The notes: generated from the letters alone by a model not told the origin. A stretch of DNA of 64,000 nt from Collybiopsis luxurians FD-317 M1 (GCA_000827265.1 KN834804.1:4436-68435); one strand, 5' to 3'; numbered from the stretch's first letter, positions 34,301-46,125 are shown. Numbers and translations: made by a program.

Positions 34301-37300
34301 GAAATGCGAATCCTGTAATCTAGTTTGCATTCGCGGTCGTCGCCATAGCCAGAAAGATGCTCATGACTGTGCTACCAATCATAAATGTGCCCATCTCTGC
34401 GAGTTTGATGATGGACACGATGAAGAAGATGAAGAGGTTCCTTGCGGGTTTGCGTACGTGGCTTTTTGTTTTCGATGAAGAAACATGACTCACGGTCTTA
34501 ATAGGGCTGGTCACACTGGAAAACATATGTAAGATTCACCCTGTAGACACACTACGGTTGTACTTACATGGGTTTAGCTGTACGGTTGACACCCATCTCT
34601 GTGGTGAAAGGTGTGATTTACATGGTAAGAAGGGTTGTCTCGAAGAATGTATCAAGGTAACTATGACTCGAGGACTTTGGAATGTGGTTTTTTTCAACAT
34701 CTTCTAGGTGGTTGGTCACGCCGATGAGGGTCACTTCTGTGCTTCCCGTACGCATGGATGTGGCGAGGTGAGTTGCTCATATTGCACCAAGCACCCACTA
34801 CTTACAAGCGGAAACCAAGCCATGCGATCTGGCACACGTAAAATTAGAGGATGGATCTATGTACTCTTGTTCCAACACTTGTAATCAACCCAGGTATGTA
34901 ACTCATTCGTTCCCGTCAAGCTGGATGACCTACCTTCGTCACAGTGACATTCCGCATTCAAAGCATGCTTGTGATAACCGAGAATGTCCCTTACAATGCC
35001 GGCTATGCTCCCGCCTGTGCAGCGAAGCCCATTTGCATGGTCTCGACGCAAACGCAGTTCATCTCTGCGGGTATGTACCTAAATCTTCGAGGATATATGT
35101 CACTGACTTCAACGATAGCGAAACCCATCCGTGCAAAGCTGTCTGTGCAGCTCAAGGCATCTGTCAGATTGAGACCCAGCCTTCTTCGGTAGAGGCCACT
35201 TTTACAGGTCCGGTCTACTACTAGGTATCCTTGAAGTTACTAATCGTTGCCCATGTTCACAGGACGACATGACACTTTCCAATACACGAAGGTTTGTCTC
35301 TTGACTACTAGGTTCTTTTTCAGGGGATGATGTTGACTTGAGTATTTCAGTATTCCCAAGGTCGAGCTCTTTTGCATCGCTATCGAAATTTCCACTGATT
35401 GCCTGGGCAAATAGTCGCTAAACGTTTGCCTTGCGTCGTTCCCATTCCGCCAGGCCGACTTGAACACTTCGGCACTCACAGTCATTCTTCTGCAAAGGAT
35501 CCTTTCCACTACTGCGAATCGAAGTATGCTCATGGCTTTATGACTCTGTCATGTCACTAACGGTTTCATACTCAGGTGTGGGGACTGTGGATATTATTGT
35601 ACCTTACCTCGGGGTAAGTTTTCAATTAAGGGTTTCAATTAAGGGTCTCAAATCTTTTCGACCTTCTCTGCTCTAGGTCATACTCAGCAACTTCACGAAA
35701 CTCGACACGGTTCCATGTCAAAAACGCGGTGGACTCTGGATGACGCAAACGAGGCTGTCGAGCTTGGCGGTCGTAAATTCGGCGCAGGTGAGTTACTCTC
35801 ATTCATTCTCCGCTTTCTTTTTGTACATCTTGCTCCCTAGGCGATGACGGGGCACCTATGCTCTGCAATCTGTTCTGCTCCGACATGGGCCGTCATGTCC
35901 ATGTTGACTATTGCCGTGCTCTACCGAGTCATCCGTGCCCGCCTTCAGAGGGCATACAGCATGTTACACACACACTGCATCCTGAACCCAATCGACCAAA
36001 GGACTGGGTGACTCACAACCTTCATTGGCGACGAATGGGTGAGTGATCAAAGACATAGCGTGATTCATTCTTCTGCTAACTCCATCCCTAGGCTTCAAAG
36101 GTAAACTACTCTAAGATGATGTGGATTCTCCATCATGACGCATTTTGCAGATCCGTATTCCAGAGAAGATCAGGCGAACTTTGCGAAATGGTACGTGTTA
36201 TTCTGTTCTGAGCCTTGAAGAACCCTTGAACTCATGTGTGGGGGATCTAGTGATGCGATGTGCTCTGGTAAGAACTCGAATTTGTGTATTGTATACTCTA
36301 TGGTATTGAATCCATTCTGTAGGCCCTGAGCATGCCGCTACAGCCACGAGCGCCGCTCAGCCATCGTACTGCATCCTTCCGATGTTCCACCCCCCGGCTG
36401 CTTTCAACGATGCAGGGATGGGCCACATCTCTAACGACGGACATCATTTCAGCTGCAAGAATCCGACAGTCCTTCAGCAGGCTTTCCATGTGTACGTGTT
36501 ACTCACTTTATGACGAACACCATCACCAACGTTTTACATGTGTAGAATTTTCGTTATCGACAGGTCAGGCTCTATGGGTAGCGCCGACCGCTGTCCTTTG
36601 GCCAACACTCCGACCACGGCGATCATCAGCCGCAGTTCCAACAATCGTCTCGGAGCAGTCTACTCTGCCTTGCACGGATTCTGGACATCGCGAAACGCTG
36701 CATTGGCTGCATCAGGCACGCAAGCGGCTCGTCGAGACGCGTACAGTGTCGTCCTATTTGATCACAACGTCAGCACATGTATCGCCAATGATTTTACTCA
36801 CAACCCGGACCAATTGCTCAATTTGGTGCTGCCTTATCAAGCTGGGGGTGGAACCGATTATACGTCTGCTCTGAATGCTGCGCGGACCGTCATGACTCAA
36901 CATTGGAGCACCGAGAGGTTAGTGCATTTCCTTTTTTTTTGAAGTACGGAAGTTGACAGGTATAATGACCCGACAGGAATCCTGTGATCATCTTCCTGTC
37001 CGACGGCGAATGTTCGGTTACGGATGCTACGGTGCAGAGTCTCTGTCGAGAGGCAGTCACTCGAGGGTACGTTGTGTTGCAGCTTCGATTCCGCTTGTTC
37101 AGAAAACTCACCACATCTTGCACTTCTCCCGTAGAAAACCACTCTCGTTCCATGCCGTCGCATTTGGTCCTCGAAACACAACCTTGAGACGAATGGCACA
37201 AATCGCTTTGGAAATTCAGAATCGTGCGCCGAGAGATCCTCTGATGCCCGCAGCTGCGTATATCGAGTCGTCCTATGCTGAGGCCTTGGATACCGTGCGT

Positions 37301-37366
37301 CTTGCGGAGACGTTCTTGGGGCTTGCAGACTCGTTGAAGAAGACAAGGGGTGCTCTGCTGCGATGA
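28312..37366 (+). CDS. Very large GTPase-VWA protein with Cys/His-rich repeats
   Basis: A gene of roughly 25 short introns encodes a protein of well over 2,000 residues. The N-terminal region contains 'VLKTDFLCTKNRRRNDQ' and 'GVYGSKAQLVELL'. A coiled-coil part is at 30,010-30,200. A G domain follows: P-loop 'GEQSVGKS' (about 32,850), then 'TTEGVWMS', then 'DFEGVHS' (about 33,035), which fits the GB1/RHD3 and very-large-inducible GTPase type. Cys/His repeats ('CESCNLVC', 'CAHLCEF', 'CNLFCSDMGRHVH') cover about 34,290-36,300 and recall NFX1-like zinc fingers. The C-terminus is a VWA domain with the metal site 'DRSGSMGS', 'GGGTDYTSAL' and 'LSDGE', ending 'KKTRGALLR'. The family is conserved in fungi without a proven role. 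Exon ends in the first 300 bp are uncertain. Confidence 0.85.
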
Positions 37367-37734
37367 ACTTTTGTAGAAGAATTTTGATATGTGTTCGAAC
37401 GCTGTTTTGACTTGCATAGTCGGTGTATGATGTTTTACTCGTGTACAAAACTTGTGTATCCTTGCATTGAATGTAATTTTCTCATCGCTTCTGGACAGAA
37501 CACGGGATGGAACTAAGGTGAATTCGAGGGCTATAATGATACATGGGCAAGATAAAAGTTACAACAGTTACAATGATTTTGGATACATGATCTCGATTCT
37601 CGTGTAGGTGGAGTGGGCTTCCGATACATTCACTTGGTCTCATTGGATCGAACTTCTACACTGCTCCGACGTGAGCAAAGGGAAAAAAAGACCATACGTT
37701 AACAAAGAAAAGAGAACCGCAAAGCGGCGACATC

Positions 37735-38044
37735 TCACCCAGAAACCTTTCCAAAACCTTCCCTAGCTGTCTCTGCAGCCTTCTCTTCCACACCTCGACT
37801 AGTAAACCCCGGGCCTTCTTTGCTTTCAAACTGATCAAGGCCTTCAAAGAGTAAAAGGTATTCAGGGTGAAACGAGTCAGAAAAAAAAAAGTTGAACACC
37901 AGATCGTAAACGGTAATTTCTCTGACCTTTATCCGCATAATCTTCAGTCAGCTGTTGACCACGAGAAGCCCGCTGCTGATGCTCGTAGGCATTAGCGTTC
38001 AAGTCGATACCTGCCCCGGTATTAAAGTCGTCTACAGAGGACAT
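37735..38044 (-). CDS. Small hydrophilic stress-type protein, copy A
   Basis: Two exons (38044-37927 and 37841-37735) join across an 85-bp intron to about 74 residues: 'MSSVDDFNTGAGIDLNANAY', then '..EDYADKGLDQFESKEG', ending 'AAETAREGFGKVSG'. It is rich in charged and small residues, lacks a signal peptide and membrane segment, and looks like the small fungal proteins often induced by stress. The last codons overlap a GTGAGA donor, so an extra 3' exon is possible. The motif 'EDY.DKG/A.D' and gene layout are shared with copy B, 500 bp away on the same strand. Confidence 0.65.
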
Positions 38045-38537
38045 TTCGTAAAGAGTTTGGGTGGTCTGAGATTTGTTGCGTTGAGAATATGACGTTTGAA
38101 AGCTTGAAGGAAACTTGCGGTGGTTATATACCGTTTCAAAGGGAATGTGACGTTGGTCTTGCATACGATGATTGAGAAAGTGAATTCAGAGTGTGGAGAA
38201 CGTTGGAGAAGCTACACAAACCCACAGATCGGCTGGTATATTATACTGGGCGCTAAAGGTCACGGGATCGTGGCGCTGATTTGGCGCTGAAACGCGCGCT
38301 ACGTGGTTCCGTCGACGGTCGACCGCGTACCCATCTTCGAATTCACACTGTTTCAGGCAAGTACGCGAAAGCAAATGGTCAATAATATAGCGCGATAATT
38401 ATACACTTGTTTGTCTCGTAATTAACATAATTGTCCATTTATCATCAATCAAGCTCAGTTGGATATCTTCGAAGACACAGTTTTACTGCCCAAGTCGTGT
38501 AAGTATTCAACTCAATATTATAGTAAAAAATGTTTTC

Positions 38538-38804
38538 TTACCCAGTCGCCTTCTCATATTGATTTCTTATCCCATCAGTGATCTTCTCGTTGGTGCCACG
38601 GCCGAGGACATGACCTGTCTTCTTCTCAATGAAATCGAGAGCTGTTGAGTAGATAGTCTGGTGAGTGGAATGAAGACAGAGGAAGAAGTAGTCGTTACCT
38701 TTGTCACCGTAATCTTCATTCTGATTTGAGCTATTGCCCATCATTCCGCCGTTGTTGTTGTTGGTGGAGGAGCCTCCAGAAAGTTTGTTAAGGAAAGAAG
38801 ACAT
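38538..38804 (-). CDS. Small hydrophilic stress-type protein, copy B
   Basis: Two exons (38804-38699 and 38641-38538) join in phase across a 57-bp intron. The protein is about 69 residues: 'MSSFLNKLSGGSSTNNNNGG', '..NEDYGDKALDFIEKKTG', 'GTNEKITDGIRNQYEKATG'. An Asn/Gly-rich N-terminus is followed by a charged, helix-prone end. Many basidiomycetes have a protein of this form ('EDY.DKGLD..EKK', 'STNEKI.DK.R..FEK'). The stop follows directly on a GTAAGA donor, so another 3' exon is possible. It is probably a cytosolic protein of unknown function and a diverged paralog of copy A. Confidence 0.7.
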   Translation of the reverse strand: MSSFLNKLSGGSSTNNNNGGMMGNSSNQNEDYGDKGNDYFFLCLHSTHQTIYSTALDFIEKKTGHVLGRGTNEKITDGIRNQYEKATG

Positions 38805-39255
38805 TGTTTGTTAAAGTTATGTGTGTAAAAGATGTCGGGGAGGTTGTTCTGTTTCAAAACTGTGCCACAAAGACTCCTTATAAACGCCCCAGTTTTGGTT
38901 ATGACGTCGTCCAAGAGAGAGCGACTCGTCACTCCGTCGAATGCGGGTAGTATGAGGTCATTCGTGGCGCAACACTTATCTTATCTTATCTCTCGAACAA
39001 CACGTACCTGACAAAACCACAAGCAACGACAATTCACGAGTTCTACTGAGGGTACAACCGTCCACTATGCCTTCCTGATTGACTCTCAGAATGAAATCAG
39101 AACCATAAGAGACAAGTGGGCTTGAGCTGTACCAAGCTTTGGCGCCGGAGGATGCCTGAGTACTTAAATTTCGGCTCCGAATTTCAATACTCAAAAAAAT
39201 GAACTTGAGTCAACGACTGGACGGGTTGTACCAGTACCACGAACACGTTCGGAGA

Positions 39256-40061
39256 ATGACCCAGAATCATGCATTTCCTCCCTTGATTGGCGATGAGGAG
39301 GGGCGTTTCAGGATCAGGATAGTGGGTAACAGCGGTATGTTGTAGGAAAGCTCTTGAAAATACAAAGCAAGGCTTTATACCTTAATGGTCCCTGGTAGGG
39401 TCTGGCAAGGCAAGGCTATTTCCGCGATATCGAAACAAAACCACTGGACATGTTTTTGTTTGCCTACAGACTACTCTATGCAAGGAACTTGCTTCAATCC
39501 TGAATATCCCCGCTCTTTCTCTTGACGAGTTGCATTGGCAACCCGGATGGAAGGAGACCCCCGCGGACGAGCTCCGAGAAAAGGTTGAAGATTTCATTCA
39601 GCAAAATGCTTCACGGGGCTGGGTCATTGATGGAAATTATTCGAAGAAGGGAGGTCTCATTGTGCAAGAGCGCGCGACGGACGTAATTTGTGAGTTGGTA
39701 CTACCGCGACGTAGGCTTAGCAACCGAGAGTGACCCTCGTCTCTATGCAGGGCTCAATCCCCCACTCCTCCTCTACTTCCCTCGTATCATTATCCGTACC
39801 CTTCTTCGTCTCATGAGATTGCGACCACCATGTAGACCCGGTTGCAACGAAAGGTTCCGCGAAGTATTCTTCTCAAAGGACAGCATCATCTGGTGGTGTC
39901 TCACCAATCATCGTTCCAGTTTCGAACGCAACTCCGCTCTGATGGAAATTTGGGGCTTGGGCGTGGGTTCTAGGGCTCAAAAAATGAGACGTTTGGGGGG
40001 ATGGGGGGCGGAACTTCGAGATTGGTTGAAAAGTGTGAGAGAGCTCGCACGGAATAGGTAG
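39256..40061 (+). CDS. P-loop kinase-like protein, paralog A
   Basis: Four exons (39256-39334, 39399-39409, 39470-39689, 39751-40061) join in phase to 206 residues. The P-loop reads 'GNSGSGKTTL' and is split over three exons, the middle one only 11 nt. The third intron border set is GC-AG (donor GCAAGG). Downstream are 'ISRGWVIDGNY'-like motifs ('RGWVIDGNYSKKGG'), 'DVIWLNPPLLLYFPR', 'SKDSIIWWCLTNH' and 'KMRRLGGWGAELRDWL', which match small P-loop NTPases related to adenylate kinases and bacterial topology-modulation (FlaR-like) proteins; the substrate is not known. An in-frame ATG at 39,199 could extend the N-terminus by 19 residues, but the start used here is the one shared with paralog B. 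Confidence 0.8.
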
Positions 40062-40869
40062 ATATGAGGAAATCTACATGTGCGTATATGTATGATCGAA
40101 TTTGCAATTATGATCGATCAATAAAATGTGGACCTACATTGATGTCAAAGCTGGAATTTGAAACCCCGATTAGAGCAGTGGGCGAGAGGCAGGTGATTCA
40201 CAAGCCTTGTGCCTTCGTCTTGCGAGAATTTCTCAAGCTCAATAGCCCGTTATACCAGTTTTCTTGTTTAGCCAAGAACATTTACTGGCATCTATCCGGG
40301 TATTGGAATACCTTTTCCCTCACGATAGTCGAATGTCGATTAGGATTCTTGGGATTCTTTGCATTACAGGTCTAGTGTTGGACTGTGCGATGCTCAGATT
40401 CAAACTTGAACAGGAAAATGATGGTACAACTCGAACCGTCTAAATATATCAAAAGCGAATAGAACAAGTGGTTCAAAGTTAAATTTTTGGCTACCGGACG
40501 GCGGATAGACCTTGGATATCTTCCCTTACTGACAAGGCCCTGAACAGCCGGGTCCAAAGGACCCTCATTTACTTCGCTTCCTGTGAGTCAAAGACGTACA
40601 CCCGTTCAATCTCATCTATACGCTGACCCGCTCATTCAGTCCCATCCTGCACCGTTTTGAGTCCCGAAGTGGTATCCGGAGATCGTGCATAAGAAAAGGG
40701 TATCATAGAGCTAATCTACGTTATAAAGCACAAGTGCGGAACTAGACTTTGGGCGCTACAGGATAGACGCCTAATAATCTTTTCGGCTCCGGATTTGAAT
40801 TTCAAACATGAACTCGAGTCATGGACGAGACGGTCGCTTTGTATCATACCACCACGTTCTGCTCGGAGA
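40062..40869. other. Spacer between the two P-loop paralogs
   Basis: About 800 bp with no supported exon. Its last 90 bp resemble the sequence upstream of paralog A (TTTTCGGCTCCG, AACTCGAGTCA...), so the duplicated unit included the promoter. Confidence 0.5.
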
Positions 40870-41664
40870 ATGACCCAAAATCATGCACTTCCTCCCTTGA
40901 TTGGCGACGAGCAAGGTCGTTACAGGATCAGGGTACTGGGTAACAGTGGTATGTTTTGTAGGAACGCTCAATATAAAACACACATTCTATTCCTTTATGA
41001 TCCCCGCTAGGATCTGGCAAGGCAAGAAAATTTCTGCGGTGTCTGGAAAAAAACTTGGACTTGTTTTTATTTTGCTACAGAGCACCGTTAGCAAGGAACT
41101 TGGTTCGATTCTAAATCTCCCTGTTTTGTCTCTTGACGAAACTTATTGGCAACCTGGATGGAAGACCACTCCAGCGGAAGAGTTCCGTGAAAAGATTGAG
41201 GAATTTATGCAACAGAATACTTCGCGGGGCTGGGTCATTGACGGGGACTATGGAAGTAAAGGAGGCTTCTTTGTCCAAGAGTGCGCGACGGACGTGATCT
41301 GTAAGTTATCATGCTTACGAGATTGTGCAGGGTAACCCTCATTATCCATGCAGGGCTCAATCCTCCGCTCCTCCTCTATTTCCCTCGCATCGCTTTCCGT
41401 ACTTTTCTCCGTCTCGTGGGATTACACCCGCCATGCAGACCGGGCTGTCCAGAAACCATCCGCGAAGTATTCTTCTCAAAGGACAGCATCATCTGGTGGT
41501 GTCTCTCCCAGCATCGTGTCAATATCAAACGAAACTCCGCCCTGATGAAAATTTGGGGTTTGGGCATGGGTTCTAGGGCTCGAAAAATGAGACGTTTGGA
41601 CGGGTGGGGTGCGGAAACTCGAAACTGGCTGGAAAACGTAAGAGAGCTCGCACGTAGTCAGTAA
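40870..41664 (+). CDS. P-loop kinase-like protein, paralog B
   Basis: Exon lengths are identical to paralog A (79, 11, 220 and 311 nt at 40870-40948, 41011-41021, 41081-41300 and 41354-41664), giving 206 residues. The P-loop is 'GNSGSGKSTV', again with its core on an 11-nt exon followed by an intron with a GC donor (GCAAGA) and CTACAG acceptor. Motifs 'RGWVIDGDYGSKGG', 'DVIWLNPPLLLYFPR', 'SKDSIIWWCLSQH' and 'KMRRLDGWGAETRNWL' follow. The two copies are about 85-90% alike by eye and lie head to tail. An in-frame ATG at 40,795 is possible, but the sequence upstream of 40,870 differs in frame from copy A, so the common start is preferred. Confidence 0.8.
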
Positions 41665-43027
41665 ACTGGCCGTTTGTAAAATTTTATGATTCTGCATGTG
41701 CGCATGTATGATCGAATGTAAATTACGATCATGATCGATCAATAAATCTGGACCTACGTTGATGTCAAAGCTGTAATCTTGAATCCCGGAAAAGGAAATC
41801 CCGTTATTCCCCTTGGATTGATGGATTCCGTTGTGGGCGAGGCGCAGCAGGTGGGTTCACAAATGTTGTGCCTTTATCATACAATAAGTTCTCAGGCTCG
41901 GTAACTGGCATAATCCCAAGTCGCACCAGTCGTTTTGCTGAGCTTAAGATGTACAACATCTTAGTAAGCACTTGTCCGAAGGTGTGCGAAACCGGGGTCA
42001 TTTATTCAAACTATCAAACGATAATATTGAAGCTCATGATAGAGCTTTAGTCTTGCAATTTATAACGCACTTCTGCTCTTGCTTTTTCGAGCTTCCTTAA
42101 ACCTTAACTCGATAGACCCCGACAGGAGGTAATTGACACCGAATGAGAACTAATACGAGTCTATCATCTTCTATCATCTATATACTCCAATAATAATTCG
42201 TGCCACGGTGAGGTAAATCCTGGTATATCCTATTAACTCCGAGGCTTCAATCTGCACACACGTCTGCAACCTTCTGAAACTTCAACGGAATAGAACATCA
42301 ATAATGGTGCCAAAAAATTGCAAGTAAGAAAATTTCAAGCAAGCCTTATTTTGAATGTTCTACGACTAATTCCGTATGGTATATGCAATCCCACACAGCC
42401 CTTACATATCGTGCTTCTATATACTCCGCTGGAAATTCTTTCTTCCCCTAGTTTCAGCAATTTCCGAGCTTGCCCGGAGTCTTTTTTTATGGTGTTGGAG
42501 GAAGGTCAAGGGTCTGAGACGGGGAAGAAGGGAGATTTGAATCGTACGAACCTGTCCAGGGCGAAAAAAAAAAATCTGTGAGAGCACCGCAGGACGTTAT
42601 CCAAGGGTTCACCGCTGTTCAGTATGAACCGTGCAGCGATCCTTACTCATAGATCTCTGACTATAACGTAGCTGTATCTGAGTCAATGTGACAAGGAAAG
42701 ATTTCGGGTTCTAGGCGTCACCACGGTCACGTCATGCCGTTTGCGTCCATACGCGATTGAATACTACCTCCGAGGGAATTTGTTACATGAAGTGTTTAGA
42801 AAACATTGTCGCGAGTAAAGAACGACGTAGATTATGGACTGAGCATCCGAGTGATGTAACAAGGTTGAATACTAATGAGCAGTCTGGCAACGTATCGCAT
42901 GGTAGCAGAGAACTGATTGCTACATATACATACGTGACTCGAAAGAGTCCATGTACAGAATTTTGGGAAAGTAGCGGAATGGGCACTACGAATAATATCG
43001 CGAATAATAGACGCCTCTCAGAGCGGA
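41665..43027. other. Long intergenic stretch without a supported gene
   Basis: The first 100 bp resemble the 3' flank of paralog A (TGATCGATCAATAAA, GGACCTAC.TTGATGTCAAAGCTG), so both copies share their 3' ends and poly(A) signal. The rest, to 43,027, contains only short frames with no intron pattern or motif. Confidence 0.5.
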
Positions 43028-45178
43028 CTAGAATGTATTGGCAGAGCCACTCCCGTCCGTCTTGTGGTCGGATACGTATTCTTGCGCGGTATCGATCCTG
43101 ATCGCTATGTTCGGTGTTCGCGATACTTTAGAACTGGTGATGGCGGTTTGATCTCTTGATACCTGCGAGAGCGAAACCATCATGTGGTCAGTGGACTCCT
43201 CTGAACCGTTTCGAATCCCCTTTCTCGCATTCAGGGTGGCCAACAGAGAGTTGGTGTAGACTTTGAATAGCAACGTTAGCATTACCGCAAAGTTTCAAAC
43301 GTAATGCAAAATAGAACTCACGCCTGCCGATGCAGAAATAGAACGGGGCATAGAGTAGGGATCTCGGCGATGCGATAAGCTGGTTCAACGCGACGTCAGC
43401 GGAATGGAGGCGGGAGATGAAGACTCAGGGAAAAACTGACGCATATTAAAGATGCAACGGCACATACGCTGACAAAATATAGCGGGTAGTGAGCCAGAAA
43501 TCGAACATTGAAGGTAGCCACCGGACAAAATTGCCACTATTCTTACCTAGTCGCCCTGCATAGTATTAAAACTTGTCAATATTTATAGTTTGGGAGAGAT
43601 TTGATACTTACAATCCTGTATTCACGACGAATATGATCTAAAATGTCGCAATGTTATCCTTGAAAACAATTAGATGGGCCATGAGCTACAAAACTTACGA
43701 GCTTGTTAATCATAGTGTCCGAACTATGAGTATGAGTAAGAAACATCTACTATGAAATAATGATCGGAAGCTGCTCACTGTTTGAACCCTGTTTTAGACT
43801 TCAATAGAAGGTAGCACAAGCTGCAGGCGATAGTGACATCTACAGAGAGATCAGCACATACGCACAATCTGGTACAGTGTACGTACCTGCGGTTGTTGAT
43901 AATGCGTTGATAGATATCGTCAAACCCTAGCAAAAAAACAAGCCAGGGATGTCAGTACAAGCGGCTAAGAGCTGATAGATAGTGAGCCCTTACAGTAATA
44001 CCCAGAAGTTCTTGGAACGTAGAGAGCTGTAAACTATTACACAGGTTAGAGTTGGGCGCTGCGGAATATTCCAGGACTAACGATATTATAACCCAAGCTA
44101 ATCATTTCGTTCCTTTAGCGAGTGGTAGACGCAATAAAACAAACAATATCCTACCGGTGCCGCATGCTAAGTGTACTTTTATCAAACACCGTGAGACAGT
44201 TGCAGTAGCTGTGGAAACACACCAGTTTGCGCTAGCACTATTATCATGATGAAAACAGCCAAAATATAGTTCCGTTTGCTGACTGAAGGAGGCATGAGTG
44301 AAGGTATGCATGAAATATACTTCGCTCTTACGTCGCCACACCCGTAAAGTATAGAAGCTAATCACGATTCAGTTGTCAGCTACGGCTTACGGCTGACACC
44401 TCACTACTCACGTTTGTACCAGTCCCCCGGTTACACCCTAAGAACGACGAAGTCATGAGCTGAAGTTTGAATTATCAGAACGAAACTTACCGTTGGGATA
44501 GCTTCAGCCTAAAAAAAGGAAATTCCAGGTGCCAGTCAAAGTTTTTTTTTAAAGGCCGGCTTACCAAAACAGACCTACGGGAAGAAGAGGTTATTTTCCC
44601 GCCAGTTGACAGAAAGAACGATCAGATACCATATCATAATGTTCAGCTGCTCATTATCACTATGTAATGATCAGTAAGCGTAAAGTCAGCAGACAATTCT
44701 GACGGACTAGTATTGCGTTATGAGATAGTGGTATACTGAAAAGTCCATTAGTGCGACAACATAAAGATTTTCGATGGATTTACTTGTGTGAATGATAAAG
44801 CTGAGGTGCACAGTATCCAAAAGGATCGTTGCTCCGACCTAATACACCCATCGCGGAAGGTTAGTATCATGCAATCGAAAGAGAAGTTCCGCCATTCTTA
44901 CCAGGCTCTTCATGTACCACTTATCTTGACGATAGCCTGTGTGAAACACATAAACTCATACTACGCTGGAAGCTGAGGAATTTGCGGGACGTACGATTGA
45001 AGTAATAATAGGCTTGGACAAGGGATATACCATAGAGTATCGCGCTCACCTATCGAATAATCTAAGTCATCTTTTTCTAAATCGTCGAACATCACAGTAC
45101 CAAAATGCCTAAGAGCATCGCGCCCATGGTATTGTCCAGAGGTTCGTGCTCCCCAGGGAGCTGCAAAGTCGCAGGCAT
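43028..45178 (-). CDS. DUF6534-type multi-pass membrane protein in about 20 small exons
   Basis: The minus strand carries about 20 exons, most of 9-60 nt, that join into one frame matching the DUF6534 family of mushrooms. Order: 'LDNTMGAMLLGIL', 'VSAILYGISLVQAYYYFN', 'RYRQDKWYMKSL', 'LLDTVHLSFIIHT', 'NEQLNIMIWYLI', 'AEAIPTGVTGGLVQT', 'FYTLRVWRRLSKRNYILAVF', 'LSTFQELLGIT', 'LTISINALSTTA', 'DVTIACSLCYLLLKSKTGFK', 'HSDTMINKLIIFVVNTGL', 'VCAVASLIC', 'YAPFYFCIGR', 'LYTNSLLATLNARKGIR'. Seven hydrophobic segments are expected. One exon is only 9 nt (43,547-43,555). An exon near 44,170-44,220 is not resolved. The family is thought to be receptor-like, but its ligand is unknown. It is divergent from the P450 gene. 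Confidence 0.8.
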
Positions 45179-46125
45179 TCTGAAGTAACGAGCAGGTGTG
45201 AGAAGAGAATGAACAGCTCGAGGCCGACGTAGATTTAGACCCGGGATAATATATGCCTACAGCCACCCTGACATTACCGCTGTAATATTCATGACCCAAA
45301 AGAAATGGAAGACTTCAGATGCCGCTCCGTGATGTTTCTGAGGAGATCAAAGTGACGTTTCAATACCATACGACGTGGATATAATAAGCAACGAAGATCA
45401 GCGGAAAATTATAAAAGATCTCAAATATCGAATTAGAGTCAGCGGGAAGGAAGAACGGTACTTATACTGAGTAAGTTAGGCGCGCGGGGAGTGTGCTGGT
45501 TACCGTGATTAAAATTTCTGAACATAGTTATGCCAGGTTATGCCCAAGTGGAGAGTATCCATGAGCAATACGTATGGGCAGGTACAGAGACTTTCAAGTT
45601 GTAACTGCAGGGCTAATTAGCCGTGACTTGCAATTTGATCTAACAAATTCAGTCAGCTACTGAAATGCCGCTTCATTCAGTAAGACGCGCACACGATCCA
45701 TACCCAATGCTTCCGACTTTACATCCATACTTACTGACATTCCAATGTTCTGTCATCTTTTGGACTTCTCTCGACTGGAAGTTTCCTTAAATTTCCTAAC
45801 CTCACAGTAATATCACAAGCTGTATCGGAATCTGAATCTACGGGACAAGCACCTCCGAAATTCCCGGTTGTGGGACTGTTTCTATTCCCCTGTCCTTGTT
45901 ATTACGATTCAATGAAATCTTTCTGATACGGAAGGAAGGGAGTATATTATAGAATCCTGACGTGTGAACTCTATTCGGTTTACGCAACCGAACATTCGCA
46001 GAAATGAAAATTGAATGTACGTACTAGTGCATCATTTCATATGTATATTTTTTCTCGCCGTCTAGTCCTATTTGTAAAGTCGAGAAATCATCATTCTGGC
46101 CCCTACATCGTATCTCGGTTCCAGC
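45179..46125. promoter_or_regulatory. Divergent promoter region of DUF6534 gene and P450
   Basis: About 950 bp separate the two start codons. No exon is supported. AT-rich runs (TATATTATAG at about 45,945) could be core promoter for the P450; nothing more precise can be said. Confidence 0.4.

Noticed and set aside
42318..42581. Plus-strand gene of 87 residues
   Set aside because: No motif, no intron pattern and no conserved-looking composition; it ends in an A-rich run.
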